DNA of 63,958 nucleotides, taken from positions 1 to 63,958 of the forward strand of contig JAJKHS010000016.1 in assembly GCA_021154885.1 (NCBI GenBank). The letters are read 5' to 3'. This document shows, in pieces, positions 1 through 9,769 of this stretch. The DNA comes from Thermoanaerobaculum sp. Lineage in GTDB: Bacteria; Acidobacteriota; Thermoanaerobaculia; Multivoradales; UBA5704. Under the pieces are notes generated by a model. The model worked only from the letters and a program-made list of their open reading frames with translations. It did no database searches and was not told the origin of the DNA. Position 1 is the stretch's first letter, and each line of letters opens with the position of its first letter. The translations under genes and the position numbers were made by a program.

Positions 1-432
1 CAGGCGCTGCTCGCCGGAGGCCAGGTCCTGCTGCGGGCCGAGAGCCACGCCTGGAGGGGCTCGTTCACTCTGGAGCCGGTGGGCGGACGGCGGCTCGACC
101 CCGAGCTGTTTCTGGAAGCGGGGTATCTGCTGCCGGTGCTGCCCGGTTTCCAGGTGATGCTGCCGGCAGACCTGCTGTGGGTGCTCGATATCGACAAAGG
201 CGATCAGCTCGCGTGCAAGCAGAGTCTGGCCACGGCCGACTTCGAGCCCTGCGAGTTGAAGAAGCCTCCGGAGGGCTGGCAGGTGGTCGAGCTGGGGCGG
301 GGAGGTCTGCTCGCCCTGCCGGAGTCGTTGCGCGTTCCCTCGGCTCTCAAGCCCAACGCCCAAGTCCGTCTGGAGGTGACTCTCTCACCGCGGGCGGCTC
401 TCCGGGTGAGGCAGTGGGTGGGCCTCGAATGA
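1..432 (+). CDS. Hypothetical protein, 5'-truncated by the window edge
   Basis: The frame is open from base 1, so the start lies outside the window; the GTG at 79 is only an internal codon. About 143 residues are visible, ending in a TGA at 430-432. The stretch around 'GRGGLLALPESLRV' followed by a short hydrophobic strand loosely recalls the swapped-hairpin fold of MraZ/AbrB proteins, but key residues are not convincing and I do not assign a function. No signal peptide or membrane segment is visible in the part present. It converges on the next gene across 57 bp. Confidence 0.6.
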   Translation, partial: QALLAGGQVLLRAESHAWRGSFTLEPVGGRRLDPELFLEAGYLLPVLPGFQVMLPADLLWVLDIDKGDQLACKQSLATADFEPCELKKPPEGWQVVELGRGGLLALPESLRVPSALKPNAQVRLEVTLSPRAALRVRQWVGLE

Positions 433-489
433 TGGGCACCTCTCCCAGCGAAGAGGAGGCGGCGCCGTCATCGTGCAGGTCCTGAGGGC

Positions 490-1926
490 TCAGGGAGTCG
501 GAGCCGCCGGTTTGGCCGCCCCGCTGTGCAGGCCCGCAGTGGCCACGAAGTGCTCCGCCAGGGCCGGCGCCTCGCCGTTGAAGTCGTGCCCGCCGGGCAT
601 CTTGAACTGGACGACCACCTGGGGGTCGAGCTTCGGGCAGAGGCTGTCGAGCTCCTTTTCGGCCAGGACGCAGAGGACCTTCAAACCTTTGAGGCGGGCG
701 ACCTCGGGCGCCACGGGCAGCTCGGGATCGGAATCCCGGCCGCTCATCCAGCCGTCGGGGTGCAAGCGGAACTGAGCGCTGGGGTCCGGGCCGATGAGGG
801 CCACCAGGGCCACTCGCGAGCGCAGATCGGCCGGCAGCCGGTTGACCATGAAGGGGACGATGTCCGCCCCCTGGGAGTAGCCGACGACGATGACCTTCTC
901 CTTGTGCCAGGCCGCGAGGTAGTGGTTGAGGATGCGGGTCAGGTCCTGGCCTGTGCCCTCGGGAGTGCGCGCTTTCCAGAAGTAATTGGCGGAGGAGATG
1001 CCGATCGCCGGCACCCCGCGCGCCGCGAGTTGGTTGCCCACCCTGCGGTCGAGGCTCGTCCAGCCGCCGGAGCCGGAGAGGACGACGGCCAGGGCGTTGG
1101 TTTCCGGAGCGTCGGCGGGGACCTCGACGAGCGGCAGGTCGTGAAGCTCGTTGTTGCGGTTGGGCGAGCTGGCCGCCGCCTGCCGGCTGCGCTCGGCGAA
1201 GGACGCCATGGCCTCCTGGAGCTGGCTCTTCCAGGCGTCCGCCGCCGGCTCCTGGGCCGGCAGGGGGATCACCTTGGATTGAGGGATGTCCTTGTTGAAG
1301 CTGCCCAAGGGCCCGGCGGCGCACTGGGCCTCGGAGGGTGAGCGGAGGATGATCCAGGGATCCTCGATCTGGGGATTGGGGAGCAGGCGCTGGCCCTCCT
1401 TCTCCCAGGTATGGTCCCGCATCAGGCCGCTGCCCTGGCACAGCGGGCGCTGGCTGTTCAGCACCGCGCAGAAGCCGGCGCTCACCGCTCCGGCGAAGGT
1501 GTTGGGAGGCGCTTGGGCCAGGGCGGCGTAGGCGAGCTCGGCCCCGGCTCCCGTGCCCACCAGGATGGGCGCCTTGTAGGTGGCCAGCCCCAGCTTCTGC
1601 TGGCCAAATTGGCTCACGCCCTCGAAGTCCGCGCCGGGGAAGATGCAGTGGATCTGCCCCGTCGCCTGAAGATAACGGGCGCTGTCGATCTCGAAGACCA
1701 GGGCCCCCTGGCTGGCGAGCACCGAGGCCATTTTGCCTTCCAGCTCTCCCAGCCCCTGGTCCCCGGAGAGGAGGAGTACCATCTGGGTGGGCTCCCCCTG
1801 GGGATGGACCACGGGGATCGTGCCGAATCGCCCGAACTGAATCGAGCCCGGCGCCTCGGCGGCACCGGCCGGGAGGCCGGTGAGGAGAAGGAAGAGAAGG
1901 AGGTAGTAGGGGTTCCAGCGTGCCAT
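490..1926 (-). CDS. AcvB/VirJ-like two-domain secreted serine hydrolase
   Basis: 478 residues with a signal peptide (residues 1-22, hydrophobic 'LLLFLLLTGLPAGAA'). Two tandem alpha/beta-hydrolase-like halves are seen. The C-terminal half has a nucleophile elbow G-Y-S-Q-G at 349-353 (Ser351) and a C-terminal 'PGGHDF' (His447) of VirJ-domain proteins. The N-terminal half has 'VGTGAGAEL' at the matching place, so its nucleophile Ser is missing. Known AcvB proteins of this two-domain shape are periplasmic and hydrolyse lysyl-phosphatidylglycerol or support type IV secretion; which applies here is unknown. The start is the ATG at 1926, preceded by GAGGTGA at good spacing; longer upstream frame extension runs over the neighbouring gene and is not used. 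Confidence 0.85.
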   Translation of the reverse strand: MARWNPYYLLLFLLLTGLPAGAAEAPGSIQFGRFGTIPVVHPQGEPTQMVLLLSGDQGLGELEGKMASVLASQGALVFEIDSARYLQATGQIHCIFPGADFEGVSQFGQQKLGLATYKAPILVGTGAGAELAYAALAQAPPNTFAGAVSAGFCAVLNSQRPLCQGSGLMRDHTWEKEGQRLLPNPQIEDPWIILRSPSEAQCAAGPLGSFNKDIPQSKVIPLPAQEPAADAWKSQLQEAMASFAERSRQAAASSPNRNNELHDLPLVEVPADAPETNALAVVLSGSGGWTSLDRRVGNQLAARGVPAIGISSANYFWKARTPEGTGQDLTRILNHYLAAWHKEKVIVVGYSQGADIVPFMVNRLPADLRSRVALVALIGPDPSAQFRLHPDGWMSGRDSDPELPVAPEVARLKGLKVLCVLAEKELDSLCPKLDPQVVVQFKMPGGHDFNGEAPALAEHFVATAGLHSGAAKPAAPTP

Positions 1927-2054
1927 CGTGTCACCTCGTTCGCGTCGCGGACCATCGGTTTGCAAGGGGCGAACCAGCGCGAAGCCCTCCGGTATTTTCA
2001 CCCGGAGTCGGAAACGCTCGTCTGTATTTTTGACTGGGGGTGAAATTACCGGCG

Positions 2055-3092
2055 TCACCCGCCTTCGTCGCCGCTCATCAGCACGGCGAGGGGCTGGAGG
2101 GCGGTGACGTTCTCGCAGATGATCTTGATCGTCGAGGTGATGGGCACCGAGAGCACCATCCCCCAGGGACCCCACAGCCATCCCCAGAAGATCAGGGAGA
2201 CGAGCACCAGGAGCGGGCTCAGGTTGAGGCTCGATCCCATCACCCGCGGCTCGAGGGCGTTGCCGATGGTGAACTGCACCGTCAGGTTGAGCAGCGACAC
2301 GAGCAGCGCCTTGCCCGGCGAGAGCTGGAGGAAGATGAAGATCGTGGGCACGCCCACGGAGATGATGGCCCCGAAGTTGGGGATGTAGTGGGAGAGGAAG
2401 GTGAGGAATCCCCAGAGCAGGGGGAAGTCGACTCCGAAGCCCCACATCAGGAGGCCCACCGTGGTGCCATTGACCAGGTTGATGAGGGTCTTGGTCAGCA
2501 GGTACTTGCGCACCTGCGCCTCGATATTGGTTTTCACCTCGGCGACGCGCTCGGCCTGATCGGGCATGGCGCGCCGCAGCTTCTTGGGGAAGCCCTCGCT
2601 GCCCACCAGCAGGAACACCAGGAAGAGGATGATCAGGAAGGCGTCGTTGAAGAAGAGCAGGAACGAGCCCACCGTGGTGGCCAGGAAGCCGGGAAGCGAG
2701 GAGACCTTCACCGATTCGTCCCACTTCCAGTGCTGGATCTGCGCCTTGAGGGCCGGGGAGTAGCCGCCCACCCAGTCGGAGATCCCCTGGATCATCGCCT
2801 TGAGCCGCCCCTGGTAGGTGGGGAGGGCGGCTTTGAAGGAGTTGGCGCTGGAAAAGATCACCATCGAGAGCAGCACCAGGACGCCCGAGACCAGAGCCAG
2901 CACCAGCAGCACCGAGATGGCGGCCGGCACCCGCCGCCGTTGCAGGGCCTTGTTCAGCGGCGCGAAGAGCTGGGCGAGGAAGACCGCGACCACGAACGGC
3001 AGCAGGATCGGCTTCAGGGTCTGCAGCAGGAAGCCGAGGGCCACGAATCCGAGGATGCCCAGGAGAGCGAGAGCGATCTTTGATTCGCGCAT
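2055..3092 (-). CDS. AI-2E family transporter (PF01594-type permease)
   Basis: 345 residues, strongly hydrophobic, with the N-terminal pair of membrane helices ('ALALLGILGFVALGFLL', 'LPFVVAVFLAQLF'), a central soluble segment, and a C-terminal helix bundle ('LLVLVSLIFWGWLWGPWGMV') typical of the AI-2E/TqsA/YdiK family. Members export autoinducer-2 or act as ion antiporters; the substrate cannot be read from sequence. The conserved 'N..VG...WGFGVDFPLLWG' segment and P-N-F-G-A-I motif near residues 240-250 are present. It lies 128 bp upstream of the AcvB-like gene on the same strand and may share its transcript. Confidence 0.93.
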   Translation of the reverse strand: MRESKIALALLGILGFVALGFLLQTLKPILLPFVVAVFLAQLFAPLNKALQRRRVPAAISVLLVLALVSGVLVLLSMVIFSSANSFKAALPTYQGRLKAMIQGISDWVGGYSPALKAQIQHWKWDESVKVSSLPGFLATTVGSFLLFFNDAFLIILFLVFLLVGSEGFPKKLRRAMPDQAERVAEVKTNIEAQVRKYLLTKTLINLVNGTTVGLLMWGFGVDFPLLWGFLTFLSHYIPNFGAIISVGVPTIFIFLQLSPGKALLVSLLNLTVQFTIGNALEPRVMGSSLNLSPLLVLVSLIFWGWLWGPWGMVLSVPITSTIKIICENVTALQPLAVLMSGDEGG

Positions 3093-3142
3093 GGCAAGCC
3101 TCGGAACGAAGGCGGTCCGACGAGACTAGCACAGCCGGCGGG

Positions 3143-3379
3143 CTATTCCTCGCCAGAGCCCGGGCCGGCGGCGGGATCGAATCCCGCCTCGGATGGCGGC
3201 AGGGCCGGGGAACGGGTCGCCCAGACCAGGAGGGCGGCCTGGAGCAGGGGCACGGCGAGAACCTGGAAGAGGGTGGCGCGCCCCGCGTCGGCGCGCTGGA
3301 AGAGCAGGGCGGAGACCGCCGCCCGCGTCAGCCAGAAGGCGGCGAGGAGGGTGAGCCAGAGGGTCAGGAACCGCCGCAT
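3143..3379 (-). CDS. Small two-helix membrane protein
   Basis: 78 residues with two predicted membrane segments ('FLTLWLTLLAAFWLTRAAV' and 'LFQVLAVPLLQAALLVWA') and a Pro/Gly-rich acidic tail. I do not recognise a named family. It starts 50 bp before the AI-2E transporter gene on the same strand and is probably cotranscribed. Longer in-frame extension upstream has no better start signal. Confidence 0.6.
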   Translation of the reverse strand: MRRFLTLWLTLLAAFWLTRAAVSALLFQRADAGRATLFQVLAVPLLQAALLVWATRSPALPPSEAGFDPAAGPGSGEE

Positions 3380-3575
3380 GGCCGTTGAAATTCTTTGTCA
3401 CCGAGGTGTCCGCTTCTTCGTCAGTCCCCGCACTATGGGGTAGTATGCCATCCATCCTGTAGGCAGAGGCCAGAGGCAGGTGAATCTCGGGAGGAGGGGA
3501 GTGCCTTGCCCGAGATCCGGCCATCCCTCAGCCCCAACCGGCACGCGCGCGGGGAGCGCGAAGGAGAAGGAATCC

Positions 3576-5564
3576 ATGGCGAGAAAAGTCAAAGTTTGGA
3601 TTGGACTGCTGGGGACGCTGTCGGCGCTGGGGCTGCTCTCGGCTCTGCTCTATCAGCCGGGGCTGGGGGCCAGCGGCAAGCCGGTCGTCGCGGCCAAGGT
3701 GGACTCCGCCGGCCTGCGTTCGGATTTCCAGGACTGGTCTGCCCGGCACACCGCGAACGGCGGCGACCACAACGTCATCTTTGGTCTCGGCTGGACGAAG
3801 GGCCTGTCGCGGGAGGACACGGACGCCGAAGGGATGGCCCGGCTCGACCTGGTGTCGAACGCCGCCCAGGTGGAGCTCAAGGGGCTGCCGGCCGGTAGCT
3901 GGGACGTCTGGCTGGTGCAGAACATGCCCGGCGGCAGCGTGGTTCCCGAAGCCGGCGACCGGATGCACCGGCTGGGCCGCGTGACCACCGCCGGCCGGCT
4001 CACTCAGCTCTCCACCCGTCTCGAGCCCGGCTTCTTCGACCGCTTCCGGGCGGACCTGATGGTGGTGACGCGGGCCGGCGTGCGTCCGGAGCAGGGCGGT
4101 GTCCTCTACGGCTCCCCCGACCTCTTCCAGAGGATGTACACCAAGGCCAAGGCGAAGACCTCGCTCGCGCCCAGCCACACGCCGATGCTGGCGTCGCTGT
4201 TCGGCCCCCGGGTCGCCACCGCCACGCCGTTCGATTCGACGGACGCGCTGGTCGCCCAAGGCTTCCAGATCTTCTTCAACGAGAAGTTTGGCGGCAATGG
4301 CCGGACCTGCGGCTCCTGCCACCCCTCGGACAACAATTTCACCATCGACCCCAAGTACCTCACCACCCTGGCGCCGGACGATCCGCTGTTCGTCGCCGAG
4401 ACCAACCCGGCCCTCGCCCAGAACTTCGAGAACCCGACGCTGATGCGCGCCCTCGGCCTGGTGCTCGAGAACGCGGACGGCTTCGCCGACCTGCAGCACA
4501 AATTCGTGCTCCGCGCCGTGCCGCACCTGCTGGGGCTGCGCAACTCCCGCATCCCGCAGATCGGCTCGCCCAACCCTCCCGCCGAGCGGCTGGGCTGGGG
4601 CGGTGACGGCTCGCCGGGCGCGGGCACCATCCGCGACTTCGCGGTGGCAGCCATCAACCAGCACCTCACCAAGACGCTCAACCGCGTCCCTGGGGTGGAC
4701 TTCCGGTTCCCGACCGACGCCGAGATGGACGCGCTGGCCGCGTTTCAACTCGCCCTGGGCCGCCAGCAGGACCTCAACCTCCCGACCCTGCAGTTCAAGT
4801 CGCCCGTGGTCGCCCGCGGCCAGCAGATCTACCTGACCTTCGACACCCAGGGCGGCACGGTGGCGGCCGGCAAGTGCAACCTCTGCCACGGCAACGGCGG
4901 CGCCCTCGGGCAGGACGGCGACAACCGCAACTTCAATATCGGCACCGAGGATCTCGCCGACCACCCGGCCGACCTGATCGCGCCCGGCGCCAAGCCGCGG
5001 GATGCCGGCTTTGGCCGCGCTCCCAATCCGCTCGGCGGCTTCGGCAACGGCCGGTTCAACACTCCGGTGGTGATCGAGGCGGCCGATACCGGCCCGTTCT
5101 TCCACAACAACTCGGCCACCACGATCGAGGAGGCCGTCGCCTTCTACAACAGCAACGCCTTCCAGAATTCGGAGGTCGGCCTGAGCGTAAGTGCTGCGGA
5201 CACGGGCGGCATCGGCATCCACCTCGAGTCCACCCAGGTGGAGGCGGTGGCCGCGATGCTGCGCGTCCTCAACGCCCTGGAGAACATCCGGTCGTCCACG
5301 GAGCTCGACCAGGCCGCCGTCAATCTGAAGGACAAGGGCAAGGCCGAGATGCTGCTCGAGCTCGCCTCCTTCGACACCCGCGACGCCGTCCGCGTGCTGG
5401 AGGAGCGGGGGCTGCACCTCGACGCCCTCGCCAAGCTGAAGCAGGCCTACGCGCTAGAGACCTCGGCCAAGGACGAGAACAGCCGTCCGAAGCGGGACGA
5501 CATGATCGCCCAGATCGTGCAGCTCAAGGCGGACGCCAAATCGGCGATGATCGTCACGCCCTGA
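3576..5564 (+). CDS. Di-heme cytochrome c peroxidase-like secreted protein
   Basis: 662 residues from the ATG at 3576, which follows 'AAGGAGAAGG'. An N-terminal signal-anchor ('VWIGLLGTLSALGLLSALL') is followed by a beta-rich segment (about residues 45-200) without cofactor motifs. The cytochrome part follows with two CxxCH heme sites, C-G-S-C-H at 245-249 and C-N-L-C-H at 434-438. 'FFHNNSATTIEEAVAFYN' near residue 510 matches the C-terminal part of MauG/CcpA-type cytochrome c peroxidases. It should act in the periplasm with c-type heme. The N-terminal domain is an addition relative to classical peroxidases (about 330 residues), so the substrate is open. A strong terminator follows. Confidence 0.85.
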   Translation: MARKVKVWIGLLGTLSALGLLSALLYQPGLGASGKPVVAAKVDSAGLRSDFQDWSARHTANGGDHNVIFGLGWTKGLSREDTDAEGMARLDLVSNAAQVELKGLPAGSWDVWLVQNMPGGSVVPEAGDRMHRLGRVTTAGRLTQLSTRLEPGFFDRFRADLMVVTRAGVRPEQGGVLYGSPDLFQRMYTKAKAKTSLAPSHTPMLASLFGPRVATATPFDSTDALVAQGFQIFFNEKFGGNGRTCGSCHPSDNNFTIDPKYLTTLAPDDPLFVAETNPALAQNFENPTLMRALGLVLENADGFADLQHKFVLRAVPHLLGLRNSRIPQIGSPNPPAERLGWGGDGSPGAGTIRDFAVAAINQHLTKTLNRVPGVDFRFPTDAEMDALAAFQLALGRQQDLNLPTLQFKSPVVARGQQIYLTFDTQGGTVAAGKCNLCHGNGGALGQDGDNRNFNIGTEDLADHPADLIAPGAKPRDAGFGRAPNPLGGFGNGRFNTPVVIEAADTGPFFHNNSATTIEEAVAFYNSNAFQNSEVGLSVSAADTGGIGIHLESTQVEAVAAMLRVLNALENIRSSTELDQAAVNLKDKGKAEMLLELASFDTRDAVRVLEERGLHLDALAKLKQAYALETSAKDENSRPKRDDMIAQIVQLKADAKSAMIVTP

Positions 5565-5590
5565 GAGCCCTGCCAGGCTCTTGAAGGTTC

Positions 5591-5626
5591 GACCCGGCCG
5601 GCTCGTTCGGCCGGGTCTTTCGTTTT
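5591..5626 (+). terminator. Rho-independent terminator after the cytochrome gene
   Basis: Perfect 10-bp inverted repeat GACCCGGCCG (5591-5600) / CGGCCGGGTC (5608-5617) with a 7-nt loop, followed by TTTCGTTTT. It lies 26 bp after the stop codon at 5564. Confidence 0.85.
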
Positions 5627-5683
5627 CCGGCCCGCTCTCTTCCCGTCGCCGCACTCAAGGAGGTAGAGAAGGAGGAAACCCGA

Positions 5684-6670
5684 ATGCGTAAGACGATCTC
5701 CCTGCTGCTGCCCCTGCTCCTCGCCGCCGCCCTGGCGCTCCCCGCCCAGGCCAAGGTCACGCGCTACCTCACCGGCAATCCTGCGGACGTGGTGGTGCCC
5801 ATGGCCGGCCCCGCTCACGACTTCGGCGGCGGCGGCACCGACGTCGACGCGGGCCTGCAGTGGATCATCGACCAGGTCCGCGGCTGCACGAGCTGCCCGA
5901 CGAGGATCGACGTCGTGGTCCTCCGCTCCTCGGGCGCCGACGGCTACAACGACTACATCTATGCCATGAACGGCGTCGACTCCGTGGAGACCCTGGTCAT
6001 CACCAGCGCCAAGGACGCCAATACCGCGGCCGTCGAGACCACGGTCAGGAACGCCGAGGTGGTCTTCTTCGCCGGCGGCGACCAGTGCGACTACGTGCGC
6101 TTTTTCAAGGGCACCAAGGTGGAGACGGCCGTCGAGTCCGTCTACGCCCGGGGCGGCGGGGTGGGCGGCACCAGCGCCGGCCTCGCCATCCAGGGGGAAT
6201 TCACCTACGACGGCTGCACCGGCAGCGCGCTCTCGAGCGACGCCCTGGCCAACCCTTACCACCGCACCATCACCTTCACCTACGACTTCTTCCACTGGGC
6301 GAACCTGGGCGCGACGATCACCGACAGCCATTTCGTCACCCGCGACCGGATGGGGCGGACCCTCGCCTTCCTCGCCCGCCAGATCCAGGACGGCAAGACC
6401 ACCACCGCCTGGGGGCTGGCGGTCAACGAGGCCACCTCGGTGGAGGTGGACAAGAACGGGCACGCCACGGTCGTCGGCAACGGCCCGGCCTACTTCATCC
6501 TCGCCGACCACGCCCCCGAGGTCTGCCAGCCAGGGGTGCCGCTGACCTACTCCAACTACAAGATCTGGAAGGTCGCCGCGGGCGGCACCTTCGACCTCCG
6601 CAACCGCCCCTCGAACGGCTACTACCTGCGCAGCGTCAACAACGGGGTCCTGAGCGCCGACCCCTATTGA
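5684..6670 (+). CDS. Cyanophycinase-like S51 family peptidase, secreted
   Basis: 328 residues with a clear signal peptide ending 'LALPAQA'. The core shows the S51 / class I glutamine-amidotransferase-like fold: 'VVFFAGGDQCDYV' (about 126-138), then the nucleophile elbow G-G-T-S-A-G with Ser164, then 'DSHFVTRDRMGR' supplying the His of the cyanophycinase-type site. Known relatives are cyanophycinases (beta-Asp-Arg hydrolysis) and peptidase E; a secreted version more likely acts on isoaspartyl or other peptides outside the cell. The start ATG follows two AAGGAGG-type ribosome-binding sites. Confidence 0.88.
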   Translation: MRKTISLLLPLLLAAALALPAQAKVTRYLTGNPADVVVPMAGPAHDFGGGGTDVDAGLQWIIDQVRGCTSCPTRIDVVVLRSSGADGYNDYIYAMNGVDSVETLVITSAKDANTAAVETTVRNAEVVFFAGGDQCDYVRFFKGTKVETAVESVYARGGGVGGTSAGLAIQGEFTYDGCTGSALSSDALANPYHRTITFTYDFFHWANLGATITDSHFVTRDRMGRTLAFLARQIQDGKTTTAWGLAVNEATSVEVDKNGHATVVGNGPAYFILADHAPEVCQPGVPLTYSNYKIWKVAAGGTFDLRNRPSNGYYLRSVNNGVLSADPY

Positions 6671-6811
6671 CGGCGTTTTCCAGCACCGCGGGGCCGCAGC
6701 CGGCCCCGCGATGCTGGCACTGGTGACCAAGTCGTTGCATAATCCATCCAAGTTCTCGACGGCACCCGGTGCACAGCGTGCATCGTTCGACCTTGAAAGG
6801 GAGGAAAGAAG

Positions 6812-9757
6812 ATGGGCAGAGGCAGGTACGCGCATCTCGCAATCGCCGCCGCCGTTCTGCTGCTGGCGCTGGCCGCCCCGGCCGCCGCGCAGCTCCAGAC
6901 CGGCGACGTCTACGGCACCACGGTGGACGAGCAGGGGCAGCCGCTCCCGGGAGTGACGGTCGCGCTCACCGGCCCGGCTGGCGCGCCGCAGGTCCAGCAG
7001 AGCGGCGGCGACGGGCGGTTCCGGTTCCTGAAGCTCTATCCCGGCAAGTATTCGCTGAGGGCCGATCTGCAGGGCTTCTCCCCCGTCGAGGTCCAGGAGG
7101 TCGACGTCCGGGTCGGTGCCAACACGGAGGTGCAGGTGACGCTCTCCGCGGCTGTCAAGGACGTCATCACCGTCACCGGCGAGAGCCCGCTGCTCGACGA
7201 GCGCAAGACGAACCTCGGCGCCAACGTCGGGGCCGCCGACCTGGCCCGGGTGCCCACGGCCCGCGACCCCTGGTCGCTCTTGAGCCAGGCGCCGGGGGTG
7301 GTGGTGGACCGCGTCAACGTCGGCGGCAACGAGAGCGGCCAGCAGTCGAACTTCCTCGGCGTCGGCTCCGGCACGCGGGACAACACCTTCGCCGTGGACG
7401 GCGTCATCCTCACCGACATGAACGCGGTGGGCGGCTCGGCCACCTACTTCGACTTCGGCGCCTTCGAGGAGGTGCAGTTCACGGTGTCGAGCGCCGACGT
7501 GACGGTGCAGACCTCCGGCGTCACCGTCAACCAGGTGACCAAGCGCGGCACCAACGAGTGGCGGGGCTCGGGCCGCTTCCTGCGCTCCGACGGCAACTAC
7601 CAGGCCAAACCGACGGACCCCACCGGCAACCGCATCGACAAGGTGGACGAGTACGGCGCCGATATCGGCGGGCCGCTGTGGAAGGACCACCTGTGGATCT
7701 GGGGCGCCTACGGCCGGAGCAACATCGGCAACCTGGTGCCGAGCGGCGACAACGGCTCGCAGCTCGACAAGACCGAGCTCAAGGACACCAACGTCAAGAT
7801 GAACTTCCAGACGGGGACGCAGAACTCGGGCGTCCTCCACTACTGGACCAACGACAAGCTCAAGTTCGGCCGCGGCGCGGGTCCCGACCACGCGCCGGAA
7901 TCCACCCTCGACCAGACGACGCCGTCGGACATCTACAAGGTCGAGGACACCTTCATCGCCAGCCCCAGCCTGGTCTTCAACGGCCTGTGGTCGCGGGACA
8001 ACGGCAAGTTCACCCTGACCCCCAAGGGCGGCCTGAACGCCGACATTTTCGTCGACGGGAACGGCGTGCTCCGCGGCTCGAACTTCGACTTCAAGCAGGA
8101 CGCCATCATCGATCAGTACAAAGCCGACGGCAGCTATTTCTTCAACACCGGCGCCGCCAGCAACGAGCTGAAGTTCGGCGGCAGCTTCCGCCAGCAGGAA
8201 AACCACTCCGGCACCGTCTGGCCGCACGGCAAGAAGGTCATCGCCGGCAATACGATCGGCCTCGACGAAGGCATCGATCAGGTCATCTTCTACCGCAACC
8301 GCACGGTGAAGATCCGCTCCGACTACGAGGCCGGCTGGGTGCAGGACACCCTGACCCTCAACCGCTGGACGGTCAACGCCGGCGTGCGCTACGACCGGCA
8401 GTACCTGAAGAACCTGCCAGCCAGCGATCCGGGCAACCCGCTGGTGCCGGGTCAGGATGCAGACAGCCCGGGGCTGCTGCCGCCCCTCAACTTCAATGGC
8501 AACAACGCCGGCGGCTTCGCCTGGAACACGGTCGAGCCCCGCGTCGGTATCACTTACGCCCTGGGGAAGGACCGCAACACGCTGCTGCGCGGCACCTTCT
8601 CCCGCTACGCCGAGCAGCTCGGGCAGCTCCCGCTGTCCACCCGCGTCAACCCCATCGGCTACGGCTATGCCTACTTCTACTTCGCGGACGTCAACCACAA
8701 CCACATCCTCGATCCGGGCGAGCTCGGCTCCCTGCAGTTCGGCTACACCTACAACATCGATCCCACGAACCCGTCAGGGCCGCCGCCCAACCTCAACGCC
8801 CGCAACCTGGGGCCGACGCTGACCGACGAGATCACCTTCGGCGTCGACCAGGGCTTCGGACCCAACTTCGCGGTGGGGGTCAACTTCATCTACCGTCACA
8901 TCCACGACGTGCCCGAGGCCCGCGCGCTGGTGCTCGACGAGTCCACGGGCCAGGTCCGCGTGGCGACCCGGGCCGACTACGAGCATCGAGACGTGGATCC
9001 CACGAGCGACGACTTCGACAGATTCTTCGCCCAGGGCACGCTGCCCAACGGCCAGCAGGTGACCGTCCCCATCTATCACCTGCGCAGCGGCCTCGACTTC
9101 ACGGGCGGCACCTTGTACACGAACGGCAGCCGCACCCAGGACTACAAGGGCGTCACCGTGAGCTTCAACCGGCGGCTCGTCAACCGCTGGAGCGCCCAGG
9201 GCCATTTCAACTACAACGACTGGACCTGGAACGTCCCGGATTCCTACCGGAGATTCCAGGACCCCACCGACCGGGTGGTCGACGCCCTCGGCTTCCCGGA
9301 CCGCAACGACGTCTACTTCGAGCGGTCGGGGGGCAGCGGCAACAAGGGGGACGTGCTGCTCGGCAGCCGATGGTCTTTCGGCCTCTACGGCCTGTACCAG
9401 ATTGCGCCGGACCACCCCTGGGGCTTCAACGTCGCAGCCAGCGTCAATGGCCGCGAAGGTTACGTCTCACCTCCCTACGTCAAGAGATCGGGCGGCACGG
9501 GGAGCCGGCAGGTCCAACTCGTGCCCATCGACGAGTTCCGCAACGACAACATCTACACCCTCGACGCCCGCGTCGAGAAGTCCTTCCACATCGGCCAGAC
9601 CGAGCTGCTGCTGGGCCTCGACGGCTTCAACCTCGCCAACCGGCACTACATTCTGCAGCGCGACCGCAACGTCCTGGACGGCACTCAGGCCAACCAGGTC
9701 ACCGAGCGGCTGAGCCCGCGCGTGCTCCGGCTCGGGGCCACGGTACGATTTCGGTAG
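6812..9757 (+). CDS. TonB-dependent receptor, Oar-like, with carboxypeptidase-regulatory-like N-terminal domain
   Basis: 981 residues with a signal peptide ending 'AAPAAAQ'. The order is: an extracytoplasmic beta-sandwich ('TTVDEQGQPLPGVTVALTGP', residues about 30-115), a plug domain ('FAVDGVILTDMN', 'GVTVNQVTKRGTNEWRGS'), then a beta-barrel ending 'LRLGATVRFR' with terminal aromatic F. This is the Oar/SusC-like outer-membrane receptor architecture expanded in Acidobacteriota and Myxococcota. Ligand unknown; probably energised import or adhesion. The start ATG follows GGGAGGAAAG. Confidence 0.93.
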   Translation: MGRGRYAHLAIAAAVLLLALAAPAAAQLQTGDVYGTTVDEQGQPLPGVTVALTGPAGAPQVQQSGGDGRFRFLKLYPGKYSLRADLQGFSPVEVQEVDVRVGANTEVQVTLSAAVKDVITVTGESPLLDERKTNLGANVGAADLARVPTARDPWSLLSQAPGVVVDRVNVGGNESGQQSNFLGVGSGTRDNTFAVDGVILTDMNAVGGSATYFDFGAFEEVQFTVSSADVTVQTSGVTVNQVTKRGTNEWRGSGRFLRSDGNYQAKPTDPTGNRIDKVDEYGADIGGPLWKDHLWIWGAYGRSNIGNLVPSGDNGSQLDKTELKDTNVKMNFQTGTQNSGVLHYWTNDKLKFGRGAGPDHAPESTLDQTTPSDIYKVEDTFIASPSLVFNGLWSRDNGKFTLTPKGGLNADIFVDGNGVLRGSNFDFKQDAIIDQYKADGSYFFNTGAASNELKFGGSFRQQENHSGTVWPHGKKVIAGNTIGLDEGIDQVIFYRNRTVKIRSDYEAGWVQDTLTLNRWTVNAGVRYDRQYLKNLPASDPGNPLVPGQDADSPGLLPPLNFNGNNAGGFAWNTVEPRVGITYALGKDRNTLLRGTFSRYAEQLGQLPLSTRVNPIGYGYAYFYFADVNHNHILDPGELGSLQFGYTYNIDPTNPSGPPPNLNARNLGPTLTDEITFGVDQGFGPNFAVGVNFIYRHIHDVPEARALVLDESTGQVRVATRADYEHRDVDPTSDDFDRFFAQGTLPNGQQVTVPIYHLRSGLDFTGGTLYTNGSRTQDYKGVTVSFNRRLVNRWSAQGHFNYNDWTWNVPDSYRRFQDPTDRVVDALGFPDRNDVYFERSGGSGNKGDVLLGSRWSFGLYGLYQIAPDHPWGFNVAASVNGREGYVSPPYVKRSGGTGSRQVQLVPIDEFRNDNIYTLDARVEKSFHIGQTELLLGLDGFNLANRHYILQRDRNVLDGTQANQVTERLSPRVLRLGATVRFR

Positions 9758-9769
9758 AAGAGGAAGAGG

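Noticed and set aside
5447-8704. Very long minus-strand open frame (over 1000 codons) opposite the peptidase and TonB receptor genes
   Set aside because: Antisense shadow of high-GC coding sequence; composition is Ala/Gly/Val/Arg-biased and no domain is visible, while the plus strand has complete families.
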